Below, one piece after another: positions 1 through 8,289 of a stretch of 64,000 nt of DNA; position 1 is the stretch's first letter, and each line of letters opens with the position of its first letter. The notes below the pieces were generated by a model. The model saw only the letters and a program-made list of their open reading frames with translations, was not told the origin of the DNA and ran no database searches. The stretch is from JAGOPY01 sp964619555 (GTDB lineage: Bacteria > Bacteroidota > Bacteroidia > Bacteroidales > JAGOPY01): contig CAZUDV010000017.1 of the NCBI GenBank assembly GCA_964619555.1, positions 1 through 64,000 of the forward strand, in the 5' to 3' direction. Both the position numbers and the translations under genes were made by a program.

Positions 1-1601
1 CCGGATGCAACCTCGCCGACGGGACTGAAACGACCGTCACAGTTGTGGCTGATCCATCCTGGCTGACAAATTCCGTCACCCAGACCGGAACCTGTACCAT
101 AGGCAACAGCGTAACGCTTAGCGCAAGCGTCAGCGGTGGCCTGGGCGGTGCGATCTCCTGGATCCGCTCGGATAATGCAACTCCGGGAGCGGGTACTGAA
201 GTGCCCGTTGCGACAGGCGATGCCCCCGGCGCGGGAACCTGGTACTACCGGCCATCTTATGCCCCGACTGGCAATGGCTGCGACCTGTCAGACGGTGCGG
301 TGACCCCGGTAACCTTCTACCTGCCCGTGAAGATCAGCGGTAACTTGACCTATTACAACACTGCCAATACGCCATTGACCGCAGGTGACGCTACGCTGAA
401 CCTTTACAATTCGGCAGGCGATTATTTCAAGGGAACAGTCGGTATTAACACTTCGGGTTATTATGAATTTAATAACTGCTGTCCCGATAGTACCTACTAC
501 TTCATCATCACCTCCACTCACCCGACCACGGCTGCGGTCAACGCTACCGACGCCGCACAGGTCAACTGGTGGGGCCCGAATGCTTACCTGATCGAAATGG
601 TGAGGTTCATGGCCGGTGATGTGGACCGGAATGAAACCTTTTCGGCAATCGATGCCCAGAAGATCCAGCAGAACTTTGTCTATGGCACGGCATTCACCAG
701 GCCGCCGTGGACATTCTGGAAAGCCGGGGAAAGTATCAATACGAATCCTTTAACGGCGAACACATTGCCCGATTATCCGAGCGTTTTCGTGCCGGTCGGC
801 AGCAGCCCGGATGTGGATATGTACGGCATGGTGACTGGCGACTTCAACCGGAGCTTCGATCCGAGCCCGCTAAAAGCAGCTTCATCTACCCTGGAACTGG
901 TATACACCGGCGTCAGGCAGATGAGCAACAACTCGGAATTCGATCTGCCCGTCCAGTTGCTCAGCGGTTCAAAGGTCGGAGCAGTTTCGCTCATCCTGAA
1001 CTTCCCCGAAGAACTCGTTGAAGTGACCGATGTCCGCATGGATGGCGCCGGTGGCACCCTCAACTGGGCTGTCTTCGGCAATGAGCTCCGGATCGGTTGG
1101 AATACTTCCGCCCCGATCAACCTTCCCGACGGCGCTGAACTGCTGACGCTAAGGCTCAGGACCACCAGCGACTTCACCATTGGTAATACGATCGCCATTT
1201 CACTGGCTTCCAGTCCGTTGAATGAACTGGCTGATGAGATGTTCCAGGTTATCGGCAACGCCGTACTGGGTATCGATGTGATCGAAGCCACAACGGTGGG
1301 AGTCGATGAAGACCCGGTTCCGGAAAGCTATAAACTCTCCATGAGCTGCTACCCGAACCCGTTCATGAACTTCACCACAATCAGCTATACCCTGCCGTTC
1401 GATGGAAAGGTTACCCTGGAGATCAGCAGCATGATCGGCCATGAGATCACCACCCTGGTGAGCGAAACCCAGCCGGCCGGGAACCATACCGTGGAGTTCC
1501 ATACTCCCGGAATGGAAAGCGGCATCTTCACCGCCACTTTACGGGTGAAATCGGCGAAGGATGAACTGGTCAGGACGATCAAGCTGGTTCATAACAAATA
1601 G
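1..1601 (+). CDS. T9SS-secreted dockerin/cohesin-like multidomain protein, 5' end outside window
   Basis: The reading frame is open from base 3, and the residues before the GTG at 45 (ending TETTVTVVADPSW) continue an Ig-like domain, so the gene starts before the window. The visible part holds Ig/CarboxypepD-like beta domains, a dockerin-like pair of calcium loops (GDVDRNETFSAIDAQKI near base 615 and GDFNRSFDPSP near 837), a cohesin-like beta domain (about 885-1230), and a typical T9SS type A sorting domain over the last 85 or so residues (YPNPF motif near 1350, ending LVRTIKLVHNK). By family knowledge such proteins are exported through the outer membrane and anchored at the surface or released. 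No enzymatic domain is visible in this part. The role, perhaps adhesion or scaffold, is inferred. The stop is followed by a clear hairpin terminator. Confidence 0.85.
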   Translation, partial: GCNLADGTETTVTVVADPSWLTNSVTQTGTCTIGNSVTLSASVSGGLGGAISWIRSDNATPGAGTEVPVATGDAPGAGTWYYRPSYAPTGNGCDLSDGAVTPVTFYLPVKISGNLTYYNTANTPLTAGDATLNLYNSAGDYFKGTVGINTSGYYEFNNCCPDSTYYFIITSTHPTTAAVNATDAAQVNWWGPNAYLIEMVRFMAGDVDRNETFSAIDAQKIQQNFVYGTAFTRPPWTFWKAGESINTNPLTANTLPDYPSVFVPVGSSPDVDMYGMVTGDFNRSFDPSPLKAASSTLELVYTGVRQMSNNSEFDLPVQLLSGSKVGAVSLILNFPEELVEVTDVRMDGAGGTLNWAVFGNELRIGWNTSAPINLPDGAELLTLRLRTTSDFTIGNTIAISLASSPLNELADEMFQVIGNAVLGIDVIEATTVGVDEDPVPESYKLSMSCYPNPFMNFTTISYTLPFDGKVTLEISSMIGHEITTLVSETQPAGNHTVEFHTPGMESGIFTATLRVKSAKDELVRTIKLVHNK

Positions 1602-1617
1602 ATCCATTAATTGAATG

Positions 1618-1657
1618 AAGAAGGTGTCCGTTCAGTATGGGCACCTTCTTTTTTTAT
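1618..1657 (+). terminator. Rho-independent terminator after the T9SS protein
   Basis: The stem AGAAGGTG / CACCTTCT, with a loop of about 15 nt, is followed by a run of T. It lies 17 bases after the stop codon at 1601. An ATG inside this hairpin (1637) opens the next frame but is not a credible start. Confidence 0.8.
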
Positions 1658-1702
1658 TGTCTTAATTTTTTTTATTTTTACCGTTATCCGAATGTCACAA
1701 CA

Positions 1703-2866
1703 TTGAAATTCATTATCATTATTCTGAGTCTTATCCTGGTCTATCTGCCAGGGGTCATCCGATCACAGGACGCACCGGTAACAACGGCCGGACGTATTAC
1801 GGACGCCACCCCGGGAAATCCTGCTGTTCCCGTTCCGGTGACAGTTACCGGGTTCAATGATATCGGCCATTTTACCCTGACCCTGGTCTTCGATACGACC
1901 CGGGTCCGTTATGTATCGGCAACGTCTCACGCTGCCCTCACCGGAATGACCACAACGTATTTTCACCCTTCCGGGAATACCCTGGGTAAACTGGTTTTCG
2001 CCTGGACCGGTGCATCCAACATCAGTCTCCCGGACAATACCCCGATCATTGACATGATCTTCTCTTATGTGCTGGGTACCGGAATGCTGACCTGGGATTA
2101 CTCCTATGGTTCGGTATGCCAGTATAAAAGTTATATCGGAGAAGTTCTCACTTTATTGAATGACAGTCCTGAATACCAGTTCTACCTGAACGGCGGGATC
2201 TCCAACCGGACCGCCCCGGTTACCATGGCGCCGGTCTTCAGCACCCCGTCACCGGGCCCTTTCCCCGTTGTCATCACCGTGAACGGCTTTACGAATATCG
2301 GAGCGCTGACGCTCTGGATGGAATACGATCCGGCTGTGATCACCTACCTGAACAGTTATACCAAAAATCCGGCATTCGGTTCCAGCTTCCTGGTGGGCGA
2401 TATGGCTGGTTTCGGGACCAAAAGGCTGATCGTCATCCAATGGTACGGAAGTGTGGTATCGCTGGCCAATGGGGCCACTCTTTGTACCCTCAGTTTCAAC
2501 TACCCTTCCGCCAGTTGCGATGCCTGCCCGCTGTCCTGGTACGACAACGGCCCGTCGTGCGAATATGCCGATGGATCGGACGTTCTGATCGATATGCCGC
2601 AATCAACCTATTATCAGGATGGTTATCTGCCTGAGGCCCTGCAATATATGTGGACAGGAACGACCAGCAGCGCCTGGGACGACCCATCCAACTGGAATGC
2701 CTGCGGGATTCCTGACATCACCCGTAATGTCATCATCCCGGATGTATCACCCCTTCATTTCCCGGTCCTGACCGTTACGGGATCCTGCAAGACACTGAAA
2801 ATCCAGTCGGGTGCCACCTTCACCGTCGGCCCGACCGGGACCCTGGAAATCGGTGAAGAACTTTAA
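1703..2866 (+). CDS. Secreted protein with two cohesin-like domains
   Basis: Starting at the TTG at 1703 gives a clean signal peptide (KFIIIILSLILVYLPG) ending near SQDAP. The frame is open from an ATG at 1637, but that codon lies inside the upstream terminator and would add a nonsensical F/Y-rich leader. Two cohesin-type beta-sandwich repeats follow, each opening with a run such as VPVPVTVTGFNDIGHFTLTL or FPVVITVNGFTNIGALTLWM. The C-terminus carries a WTGTTSSAWDDPSNW segment and a short beta-helix-like stretch, then ends without a T9SS sorting domain. The same S-x-W-x-x-x-SNW module occurs in the proteins at 5303 and 8290. The neighbour upstream has dockerin-like and cohesin-like modules, so surface assembly is possible, but no partner is proven. 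Confidence 0.7.
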   Translation: MKFIIIILSLILVYLPGVIRSQDAPVTTAGRITDATPGNPAVPVPVTVTGFNDIGHFTLTLVFDTTRVRYVSATSHAALTGMTTTYFHPSGNTLGKLVFAWTGASNISLPDNTPIIDMIFSYVLGTGMLTWDYSYGSVCQYKSYIGEVLTLLNDSPEYQFYLNGGISNRTAPVTMAPVFSTPSPGPFPVVITVNGFTNIGALTLWMEYDPAVITYLNSYTKNPAFGSSFLVGDMAGFGTKRLIVIQWYGSVVSLANGATLCTLSFNYPSASCDACPLSWYDNGPSCEYADGSDVLIDMPQSTYYQDGYLPEALQYMWTGTTSSAWDDPSNWNACGIPDITRNVIIPDVSPLHFPVLTVTGSCKTLKIQSGATFTVGPTGTLEIGEEL

Positions 2867-2942
2867 GATATGAAAAGTTTAATATTCAAGCTTCATTTTC
2901 CGGGAAAACTTGTCTATCTTTAACCTGGATCACATTTCGGCA

Positions 2943-3584
2943 ATGAATCAGGATATGACAGTACTGGTTGCAGATGACCACACAGTTGTGCGGGAAGGAT
3001 TAAAGAAGATCATCGGTTCAATCCCGTCTGTGAAAGTCATTGAAGAGGTATCGAACGGATTGGAAGCTTTGTCGCTGATCAGGGATAAAGAATACGACCT
3101 GGTGGTTCTGGACATTTCGATGCCAGGATTAAGCGGGCTGGATATTTTACTTCAATTGAAAAATCTGGGCTTGAATAAGCGGATACTGATCTTAAGTTAT
3201 CATTCCGAAGAACAATATGCGCTCCGGGCCATAGCCCTCGGGGCATCGGGATATATCAACAAGGGGGCTGGCTTCGATGAGATAAAAAAGGCGATCATGA
3301 AGATCCTGGAAGGAGGCAATTATATCAGTGCTTCCCTGGCGGAAAAAGTCATTTTCAAGCCTGATCAGCTGGTTCAGAACGAAAAACATGAACTTCTCTC
3401 CCAGCGGGAATTCCAGGTGATGTGCCTGCTGGCGAAAGGATACACCAATCACCAGATTTCGGAGATGGTTTTTATCTCCGGCAAGACCATCAGTACTTAC
3501 CGCTCCCGGATCATGGCCAAAATGGGTATGCATTCCAATGCAGAGCTTACCCGGTACGCCCTGGAACATCATTTAATCGATTGA
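2943..3584 (+). CDS. Orphan NarL/FixJ-type response regulator
   Basis: This is a two-domain regulator of 213 residues when started at ATG 2943, which fits the receiver start MTVLVADDHTVVREG; the longer frame from 2910 adds a leader with no domain content. The receiver has the acidic pair D11-D12, the phosphoacceptor D57 (VVLDISMPG) and a conserved K in the NKGAGF region. The C-terminal LuxR-type helix-turn-helix reads LSQREFQVMCLLAKGYTNHQ, then the recognition helix KTISTYRSRI. No histidine kinase lies beside it. A TATCTTTA sequence at 2915-2922 resembles the Bacteroidota -7 element. It is followed by about 1 kb without genes. The target genes are unknown. Confidence 0.88.
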   Translation: MNQDMTVLVADDHTVVREGLKKIIGSIPSVKVIEEVSNGLEALSLIRDKEYDLVVLDISMPGLSGLDILLQLKNLGLNKRILILSYHSEEQYALRAIALGASGYINKGAGFDEIKKAIMKILEGGNYISASLAEKVIFKPDQLVQNEKHELLSQREFQVMCLLAKGYTNHQISEMVFISGKTISTYRSRIMAKMGMHSNAELTRYALEHHLID

Positions 3585-3918
3585 TTGCGCTTAAACACTT
3601 AAGGGAGTGATGGCCAGGTAAAATGTATTGTAAGTATGCACCTACAGTTTTTATAGTTTGTAATCATTGGTCCGGGTATTAGTGTAAAGAAATGCTTACA
3701 GCCAAATAAGCCGGTTTCTGCAGTGTAATAATCATTTAGGTAGTAATTTAGATATCAATATAGGTTCCTGGGGATTTAGATAAGTGTAGAGTGAAGAAGA
3801 CCTGGCCCTTTGATGGATATACCTTTTTCTACCCCAGGAGCTTATAGTTTAGAACAGGAGTTTTGGTACCTGAAAAAGGTGTCATTTGGTAAGGCCAATT
3901 AATCCCGCCATAGTTTGA

Positions 3919-3969
3919 GTCCGGTAAGCGGCCGTCTGGTCAACGGCTGCCTGACCGGACACTTTTTTT
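3919..3969 (+). terminator. Terminator-like hairpin in the long intergenic region
   Basis: GTCCGGT at 3919 pairs with ACCGGAC ending at 3960, with further GC pairs inside (GCGGCCG/CGGCTGC), followed by ACTTTTTTTC. It lies 335 bases past the LuxR-type regulator, so it would end a separate short transcript or a very long 3' UTR. Confidence 0.6.
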
Positions 3970-4253
3970 CCACCATTTTATGATTTCCGTTATCGGTCAT
4001 CTGCCCATTTTCGGGCAAATTGGCGAATTTTCTATATGGCTGTATAACAACTATTTATATCATAATTAGGGAAGTTTCCCTTCCAGTACGCCCGGTATCG
4101 GGCAGACGGCCGGTAAAAGCTGGAAGATTATGGCTCCTTAATAATTGTATCATACTGATTTTATGATTCTTAGTATATTTGGTATATTTCTTGCTAGAAT
4201 AAATATCCCTACTAACCCAACATCTTGAAAAGACATCTTCTTTTCATCGGATA

Positions 4254-4316
4254 TGAGCCTTCCCCGGTAGATAAGAGCATGATGGATTATCATGCTCTTT
4301 ACGGGAAGGCTTTTTT
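4254..4316 (+). ncRNA. Strong nested hairpin with terminator tail, possible small RNA 3' end
   Basis: The outer stem AGCCTTCCC (4256-4264) pairs with GGGAAGGCT (4303-4311) and runs into six T. Inside it, AAGAGCATGAT (4273-4283) pairs perfectly with ATCATGCTCTT (4289-4299) around a 5-nt loop. Just upstream GAAAAGA/TCTTTTC (about 4227-4245) forms another hairpin. No gene ends nearby, so this is either the terminator of an unannotated small RNA or a regulatory structure. The product is not recognised. Confidence 0.45.
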
Positions 4317-4457
4317 CATTGACGATATCAGGCCAGGTTAGTACATAGTTTGCGACACATAAAGTGAAGATTCAGCTTTTTCCATGAGGGGATGTTAGAC
4401 TATCCACTTGGGGAGCCCTCCCTGAGATGTCAAACATCCCTGATTTTTTATTAGGAA

Positions 4458-4494
4458 GACCTCACAGGTCACCTCACAGGTCACCTCACAGGTT
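4458..4494. repeat. RAYT-associated repeat cluster A (three direct units)
   Basis: Three direct copies of the near-palindromic unit ACCTCACAGGT, spaced by TC. They lie about 108 bases upstream of the RAYT gene. The unit has self-complementary ends (ACCT/AGGT) and its reverse complement ACCTGTGAGGT appears in the other clusters. Confidence 0.85.
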
Positions 4495-4562
4495 GTCAAC
4501 CCAAGAAAATTATCAACCGAACGGGTATAATTTTCATTTTCCCGGATTAACAGACATAACCC

Positions 4563-4587
4563 ACCTCACAGGTCACCTGTGAGGTCC
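4563..4587. repeat. RAYT-associated palindrome B, directly upstream of the transposase
   Basis: ACCTCACAGGT, then CA, then CCTGTGAGGT forms an almost perfect 23-base palindrome ending 14 bases before the ATG of the RAYT gene. Paired with cluster C downstream it frames the gene with inverted repeats. Confidence 0.85.
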
Positions 4588-4601
4588 TAAAACTTAATCC
4601 T

Positions 4602-5183
4602 ATGGAAAATCTTGACTTTGGTTTCTTTTACCACATTTACAACCGTGGAAATAACCGTGAAAAATTGTTCTACGAACCATGGAATTATGCTCATTTCATG
4701 GACCTTTATGTTAAGTACATCCATCCCATCGCAGACACCTATGCTTACTGCCTAATGGGAAATCATTTCCATTTCCTGATCCAGATAAGAGATCAAAAGG
4801 AAATTGAATTAGTAAATCCTGAGAACAGACCTCTGTGGCGATATTTTGCCGATTTCTTCAATGCGTACGCTAAAATGATCAATCTGAAATATGGCCGCAC
4901 CGGCAGTTTATTCCAGGAAAGGTATAGAAGAAAAAAAGTGTACTCGGAAAAGTATCTCAGACAGCTTATACATTATATTCACTATAATCCTGTTAAGCAT
5001 GGAATATCAGATACCTATGATAATTACCCCTACTCCTCTTACCCATCTATCATTTCCGGAAAAACCTCCCGATTGAAGAAAGATGATGTGATAGAGATTT
5101 TCGATGATATTGATAACTTCATTTTCTTTCATAAAAAAGAACCTGATGTCGAAGTAATTAATGAATTTATTGAAGATGATTAG
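4602..5183 (+). CDS. REP-associated tyrosine transposase (RAYT, Y1_Tnp/IS200-like)
   Basis: A 193-residue single-domain HUH transposase. The N-terminus has the typical HIYNRGNNREKLF segment, the HUH metal-binding pair is in CLMGNHFHFLIQ, and the catalytic tyrosine is expected in the helix LIHYIHYNPVKHG. RAYTs are domesticated relatives of IS200/IS605 TnpA proteins that nick single-stranded palindromes and are linked to REP repeats dispersed in the genome. Here the gene sits between palindromic clusters of ACCTCACAGGT units, and the same units appear at 19932, 37330 and 43964. The gene has no partner TnpB and no IS ends other than these repeats. The frame is intact. The upstream palindrome could also act on expression. 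Confidence 0.92.
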   Translation: MENLDFGFFYHIYNRGNNREKLFYEPWNYAHFMDLYVKYIHPIADTYAYCLMGNHFHFLIQIRDQKEIELVNPENRPLWRYFADFFNAYAKMINLKYGRTGSLFQERYRRKKVYSEKYLRQLIHYIHYNPVKHGISDTYDNYPYSSYPSIISGKTSRLKKDDVIEIFDDIDNFIFFHKKEPDVEVINEFIEDD

Positions 5184-5186
5184 ACG

Positions 5187-5222
5187 ACCTCACAGGTGAC
5201 CTGTGAGGTCACCTGTGAGGTC
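5187..5222. repeat. RAYT-associated repeat cluster C, downstream of the transposase
   Basis: GACCTCACAGGTGACC followed by two copies of TGTGAGGTCACC-type units. It starts three bases after the RAYT stop codon and is partly palindromic, so it may form a 3' hairpin on the transposase transcript. Confidence 0.85.
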
Positions 5223-5302
5223 AGTCCCCCCACCCCACCCCCCACAATATTACCTTTCCACCGGAAATTGGATTAATCTATCTCAAACCAACTTCCAAAA
5301 TA

Positions 5303-8188
5303 ATGAACCTTATTAAACTGCCCCTGCTCCTCCTCACTGCCCTTTTTTCTCTCTCTTCCATTCCATTATATCCACAATCCTCCCATGACCGATATATCAA
5401 ATCCAGGTCCATCACCCCAGACGGCCGTGAAATAGTCGGTATCCTGGTCCCGGGCAAACCGCCCGACTCCCACCGCGAACCAATCGCCAACCCATCCCGC
5501 AGCAGTACTATCCTTCCGCTGGTGCCGGCATACGACTGGTCATTCGGATGCTCCGCTACTTCTGCCGCCATGGCCGCCGGCTATTACGACAATAACGGCT
5601 ATACGAACATGTACACCGGCCCGACCAATAGCGGAATGGCTCCAATGAACAACAGTACCTGGGGAACGACGGTCATAAACGGCGAAACCCAGTCCCTCTG
5701 CCCTATCAGCGCTACTATGAACGGCCTTGACGGCCGTTCATCCCGTGGCCATGTGGACGATTATTGGATCCTCTATGGCAGCTCCTCAACTGACCCCTAC
5801 ATCACAAACGGTTGGGCTCAACATGCTTATGAAGATTGCACCGGAGACTTTATGGGCACCAACCAGTCAGCCCTCGGAAATATCGACGGCGGGACCACTT
5901 TTTACAACTATACCGATGGTTCACCACTTTACAACTATACCGGCGGGGAACCGGGAAGTATTGACGGCTGCCACGGAATGCGGGACTTCTTCGAATCACG
6001 CGGGTATTCAGTAGCTTATAATTACAACCAGTATATCTATGGATATAACGGCAATACGCTCGGATTTACCTTTAACCAGTATAAAAATGAAATAGACAGC
6101 GGCCGCGTGGTACTCATACAGGTCGATGGCCATACCATGCTGGGTATGGGTTACGACGACTCCGGAAATACCGTCTACCTCCACGATACATGGGATTACA
6201 ACATGCATTCCATGACCTGGGGAGGAGAATATTCCGACATGCAGCACTTTGGCGTAACAGTCGTAAAACTGGTCCCCGTTAACTTCATCAATGCCGCATT
6301 TATTGCCAATAACCTGTTTCCGGCAACAAATACCACCGTAGACTTCACCGACCAGAGTGCCGCCAATCCGGCCATCACCAGCTGGAACTGGAGTATTTCC
6401 CCACCTGCCTTTACCTATGTCGACGGAACCTCATCCGCCTCGCGCCACCCTAAAGTACAATTCACCGCTGAAGGAACCTATACCGTAACACTGATCGTTT
6501 CAAACGGCTCGGCCAACGATACGGAAGTGAAAACAGATTACATCCATGCCTTTGACTGCTCGAATTTCTCAGTCCCTTTCACGGAAGATTTTGCAGGCTC
6601 CGCCCTGCCTCCCTGCTGGACCATCGCGGATCATGAAGGGAACGGACAGGTCTGGAGCTTTACCAATCCAGGTAACCGGACCATAAATACTTCCACATCC
6701 GGAAATGGTTTTGCCATCCTCGACAGCGATTTTTACGGCAGCAGCAACAGCCAGGACTGCGACCTTATATCCCCGGTGATCGATTGCTCGGACGTACTGG
6801 CCGTGATCCTTTCGTTCGAACATTATTTCCAGGACTATCCGGGTTCCTCGGCAACCTTATCCTGCTCCCCCGATGGAGGAGGTACCTGGACCCCGCTCCA
6901 GGTGTGGACATCTTCCACCAATAACCCGGTAACCTATTACGAGGACCTTAGTGACCTGTTGGCCGGCCAGGATAGTGTGCGCTTTAAATGGAACTATACC
7001 GGTACTTATGGATTTTTCTGGGCTGTCGATGATATAGCAATTCATTCGGAAGTGCCTGGTTTATGGGTCGGCCCTGCGTCAACAGAATGGAACCAGGGGT
7101 CCAACTGGGCCGATGGCAACGTCCCCGGAAGCACAACCGATATCATGATCCATCCACAGGCATCGAACTGGCCCGTTTATCCCGGTAATTTTACCATCGG
7201 CACGAACTGCAACAGCCTGACCCTCGACGATGGAGCCTGCATGACCGTAAACGGTAATCTCACTGTATCACCGGGTAAAAGCCTGGCATTCAACGGTGAT
7301 GGCACCCTGACCGTCACCGGCGACTGGACTGACCAGGGTAATTTCACGCCCGGAACGGGGACAGTCAATTTCAGCGGAACTGCCAACGCTACGCTCACTG
7401 TAGTGGATATCCTCAGCAATTCCGTTTCGGATTACACCAGGACAACCTTCCCTGCCGGCATGACCACCCTTACGGATGCCTCCGCCGGGCCGAGCGGCAC
7501 GAATGCATCCATGGATGTCCCGCTGGGCTTCAGTTTTCATTACATGGGCAATGCATACACACAGGCCAGGATCACCACCAACGGATATGTTATCCTCAAT
7601 ATGACCGGATCGAATTCGGCCAATAACAATTATCTGTTTACAACTGACGTTCCCAACACCACCCTGGCCCCGTGGTACGATTACCTGAAAGCGGATGGAA
7701 CCGGTTTTATCCGCTATAAATCGGAAGGCACCTCTCCGAATATGGTTTTTACGGTCGAATGGTACCGATTGCTGACATACCCCTCAACCGCCACTTCCCG
7801 GATCCGGTTCCAGCTGAAATTATTCGAATCCACCAGGGCTATCGAATTCCACTACGGTACTGCGGAAGGAGGCACTCATCACGGCAGTGAAAGTGCTTCT
7901 ATCGGTATAGAAGATGCCACCGGGGGTCCGGATCACTTCATCGAAGCCACCACGGGATCCACCACGACCGGGATCGCCAACCTGAAAAGCAACCTGAACT
8001 GGCCTACCGAAAACTACCGTTTCACCCCTGCCATGCAGGAGAAAAATTTCCACCATGTGACCATCAGCAAGACCGGCGCTGTCATGAATCTCAACGGGAA
8101 TATAACCATCAACGGTACCTTGACGGTGGAGGAAGGCGCCAACCTGAAAATAACCTCCGGTAAAATAGTTAATATCAACAATTTGTGA
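5303..8188 (+). CDS. Secreted C39-like cysteine peptidase with PKD and adhesion-type modules
   Basis: The 961-residue protein starts with a signal peptide (NLIKLPLLLLTALFSLSS). A papain-fold, C39-like domain follows: Cys in WSFGCSATSAAMAAGYY, His in VDGHTMLGMGYD, and an Asp in LHDTWDYN. Next come a PKD domain (about residues 330-415), a cleaved-adhesin/MAM-like jelly roll (FTEDFAGSALPPCWTIAD), a WxGPASTEWNQGSNW repeat module and a C-terminal domain with GFSFHYMGNAYTQARITTNG. It ends without a T9SS sorting domain. The last 330 or so residues closely resemble the tail of the next gene, pointing to module duplication. Likely an extracellular peptidase; substrates are unknown. Confidence 0.82.
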   Translation: MNLIKLPLLLLTALFSLSSIPLYPQSSHDRYIKSRSITPDGREIVGILVPGKPPDSHREPIANPSRSSTILPLVPAYDWSFGCSATSAAMAAGYYDNNGYTNMYTGPTNSGMAPMNNSTWGTTVINGETQSLCPISATMNGLDGRSSRGHVDDYWILYGSSSTDPYITNGWAQHAYEDCTGDFMGTNQSALGNIDGGTTFYNYTDGSPLYNYTGGEPGSIDGCHGMRDFFESRGYSVAYNYNQYIYGYNGNTLGFTFNQYKNEIDSGRVVLIQVDGHTMLGMGYDDSGNTVYLHDTWDYNMHSMTWGGEYSDMQHFGVTVVKLVPVNFINAAFIANNLFPATNTTVDFTDQSAANPAITSWNWSISPPAFTYVDGTSSASRHPKVQFTAEGTYTVTLIVSNGSANDTEVKTDYIHAFDCSNFSVPFTEDFAGSALPPCWTIADHEGNGQVWSFTNPGNRTINTSTSGNGFAILDSDFYGSSNSQDCDLISPVIDCSDVLAVILSFEHYFQDYPGSSATLSCSPDGGGTWTPLQVWTSSTNNPVTYYEDLSDLLAGQDSVRFKWNYTGTYGFFWAVDDIAIHSEVPGLWVGPASTEWNQGSNWADGNVPGSTTDIMIHPQASNWPVYPGNFTIGTNCNSLTLDDGACMTVNGNLTVSPGKSLAFNGDGTLTVTGDWTDQGNFTPGTGTVNFSGTANATLTVVDILSNSVSDYTRTTFPAGMTTLTDASAGPSGTNASMDVPLGFSFHYMGNAYTQARITTNGYVILNMTGSNSANNNYLFTTDVPNTTLAPWYDYLKADGTGFIRYKSEGTSPNMVFTVEWYRLLTYPSTATSRIRFQLKLFESTRAIEFHYGTAEGGTHHGSESASIGIEDATGGPDHFIEATTGSTTTGIANLKSNLNWPTENYRFTPAMQEKNFHHVTISKTGAVMNLNGNITINGTLTVEEGANLKITSGKIVNINNL

Positions 8189-8289
8189 TATTCTATCAGC
8201 ATCCTTCGTTAATTTAAACCCTAAACTGGTTTTTTCATTATATTTTTGTTGTCTTTTTTCAATTAATCCAATCAGACAACGAACAGCAA

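Larger units (their letters stand above)
3585..4457. other. Long non-coding stretch with several hairpins
   Basis: No credible coding frame on either strand across about 870 bases, and no tRNA cloverleaf was recognised. It does hold structured segments: a terminator-like hairpin at 3919-3969, small GC hairpins at 4002-4017 (TGCCC/GGGCA) and 4091-4102 (CCCG/CGGG), and a strong nested hairpin with a T run at 4254-4316. The segment CGGCCGTCTG near 3930 is complementary to CAGACGGCCG near 4103. A 5' leader or small RNA is possible; the region may also be decayed sequence. Confidence 0.5.

Noticed and set aside
773..1291. 172-residue minus-strand frame
   Set aside because: Shadow of the dockerin/cohesin-like protein; low-complexity composition.
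1637..1702. ATG 1637 as start of the cohesin-like protein
   Set aside because: The codon lies inside the stem of the terminator of the previous gene and the extra residues form no sensible signal peptide; TTG 1703 fits better.
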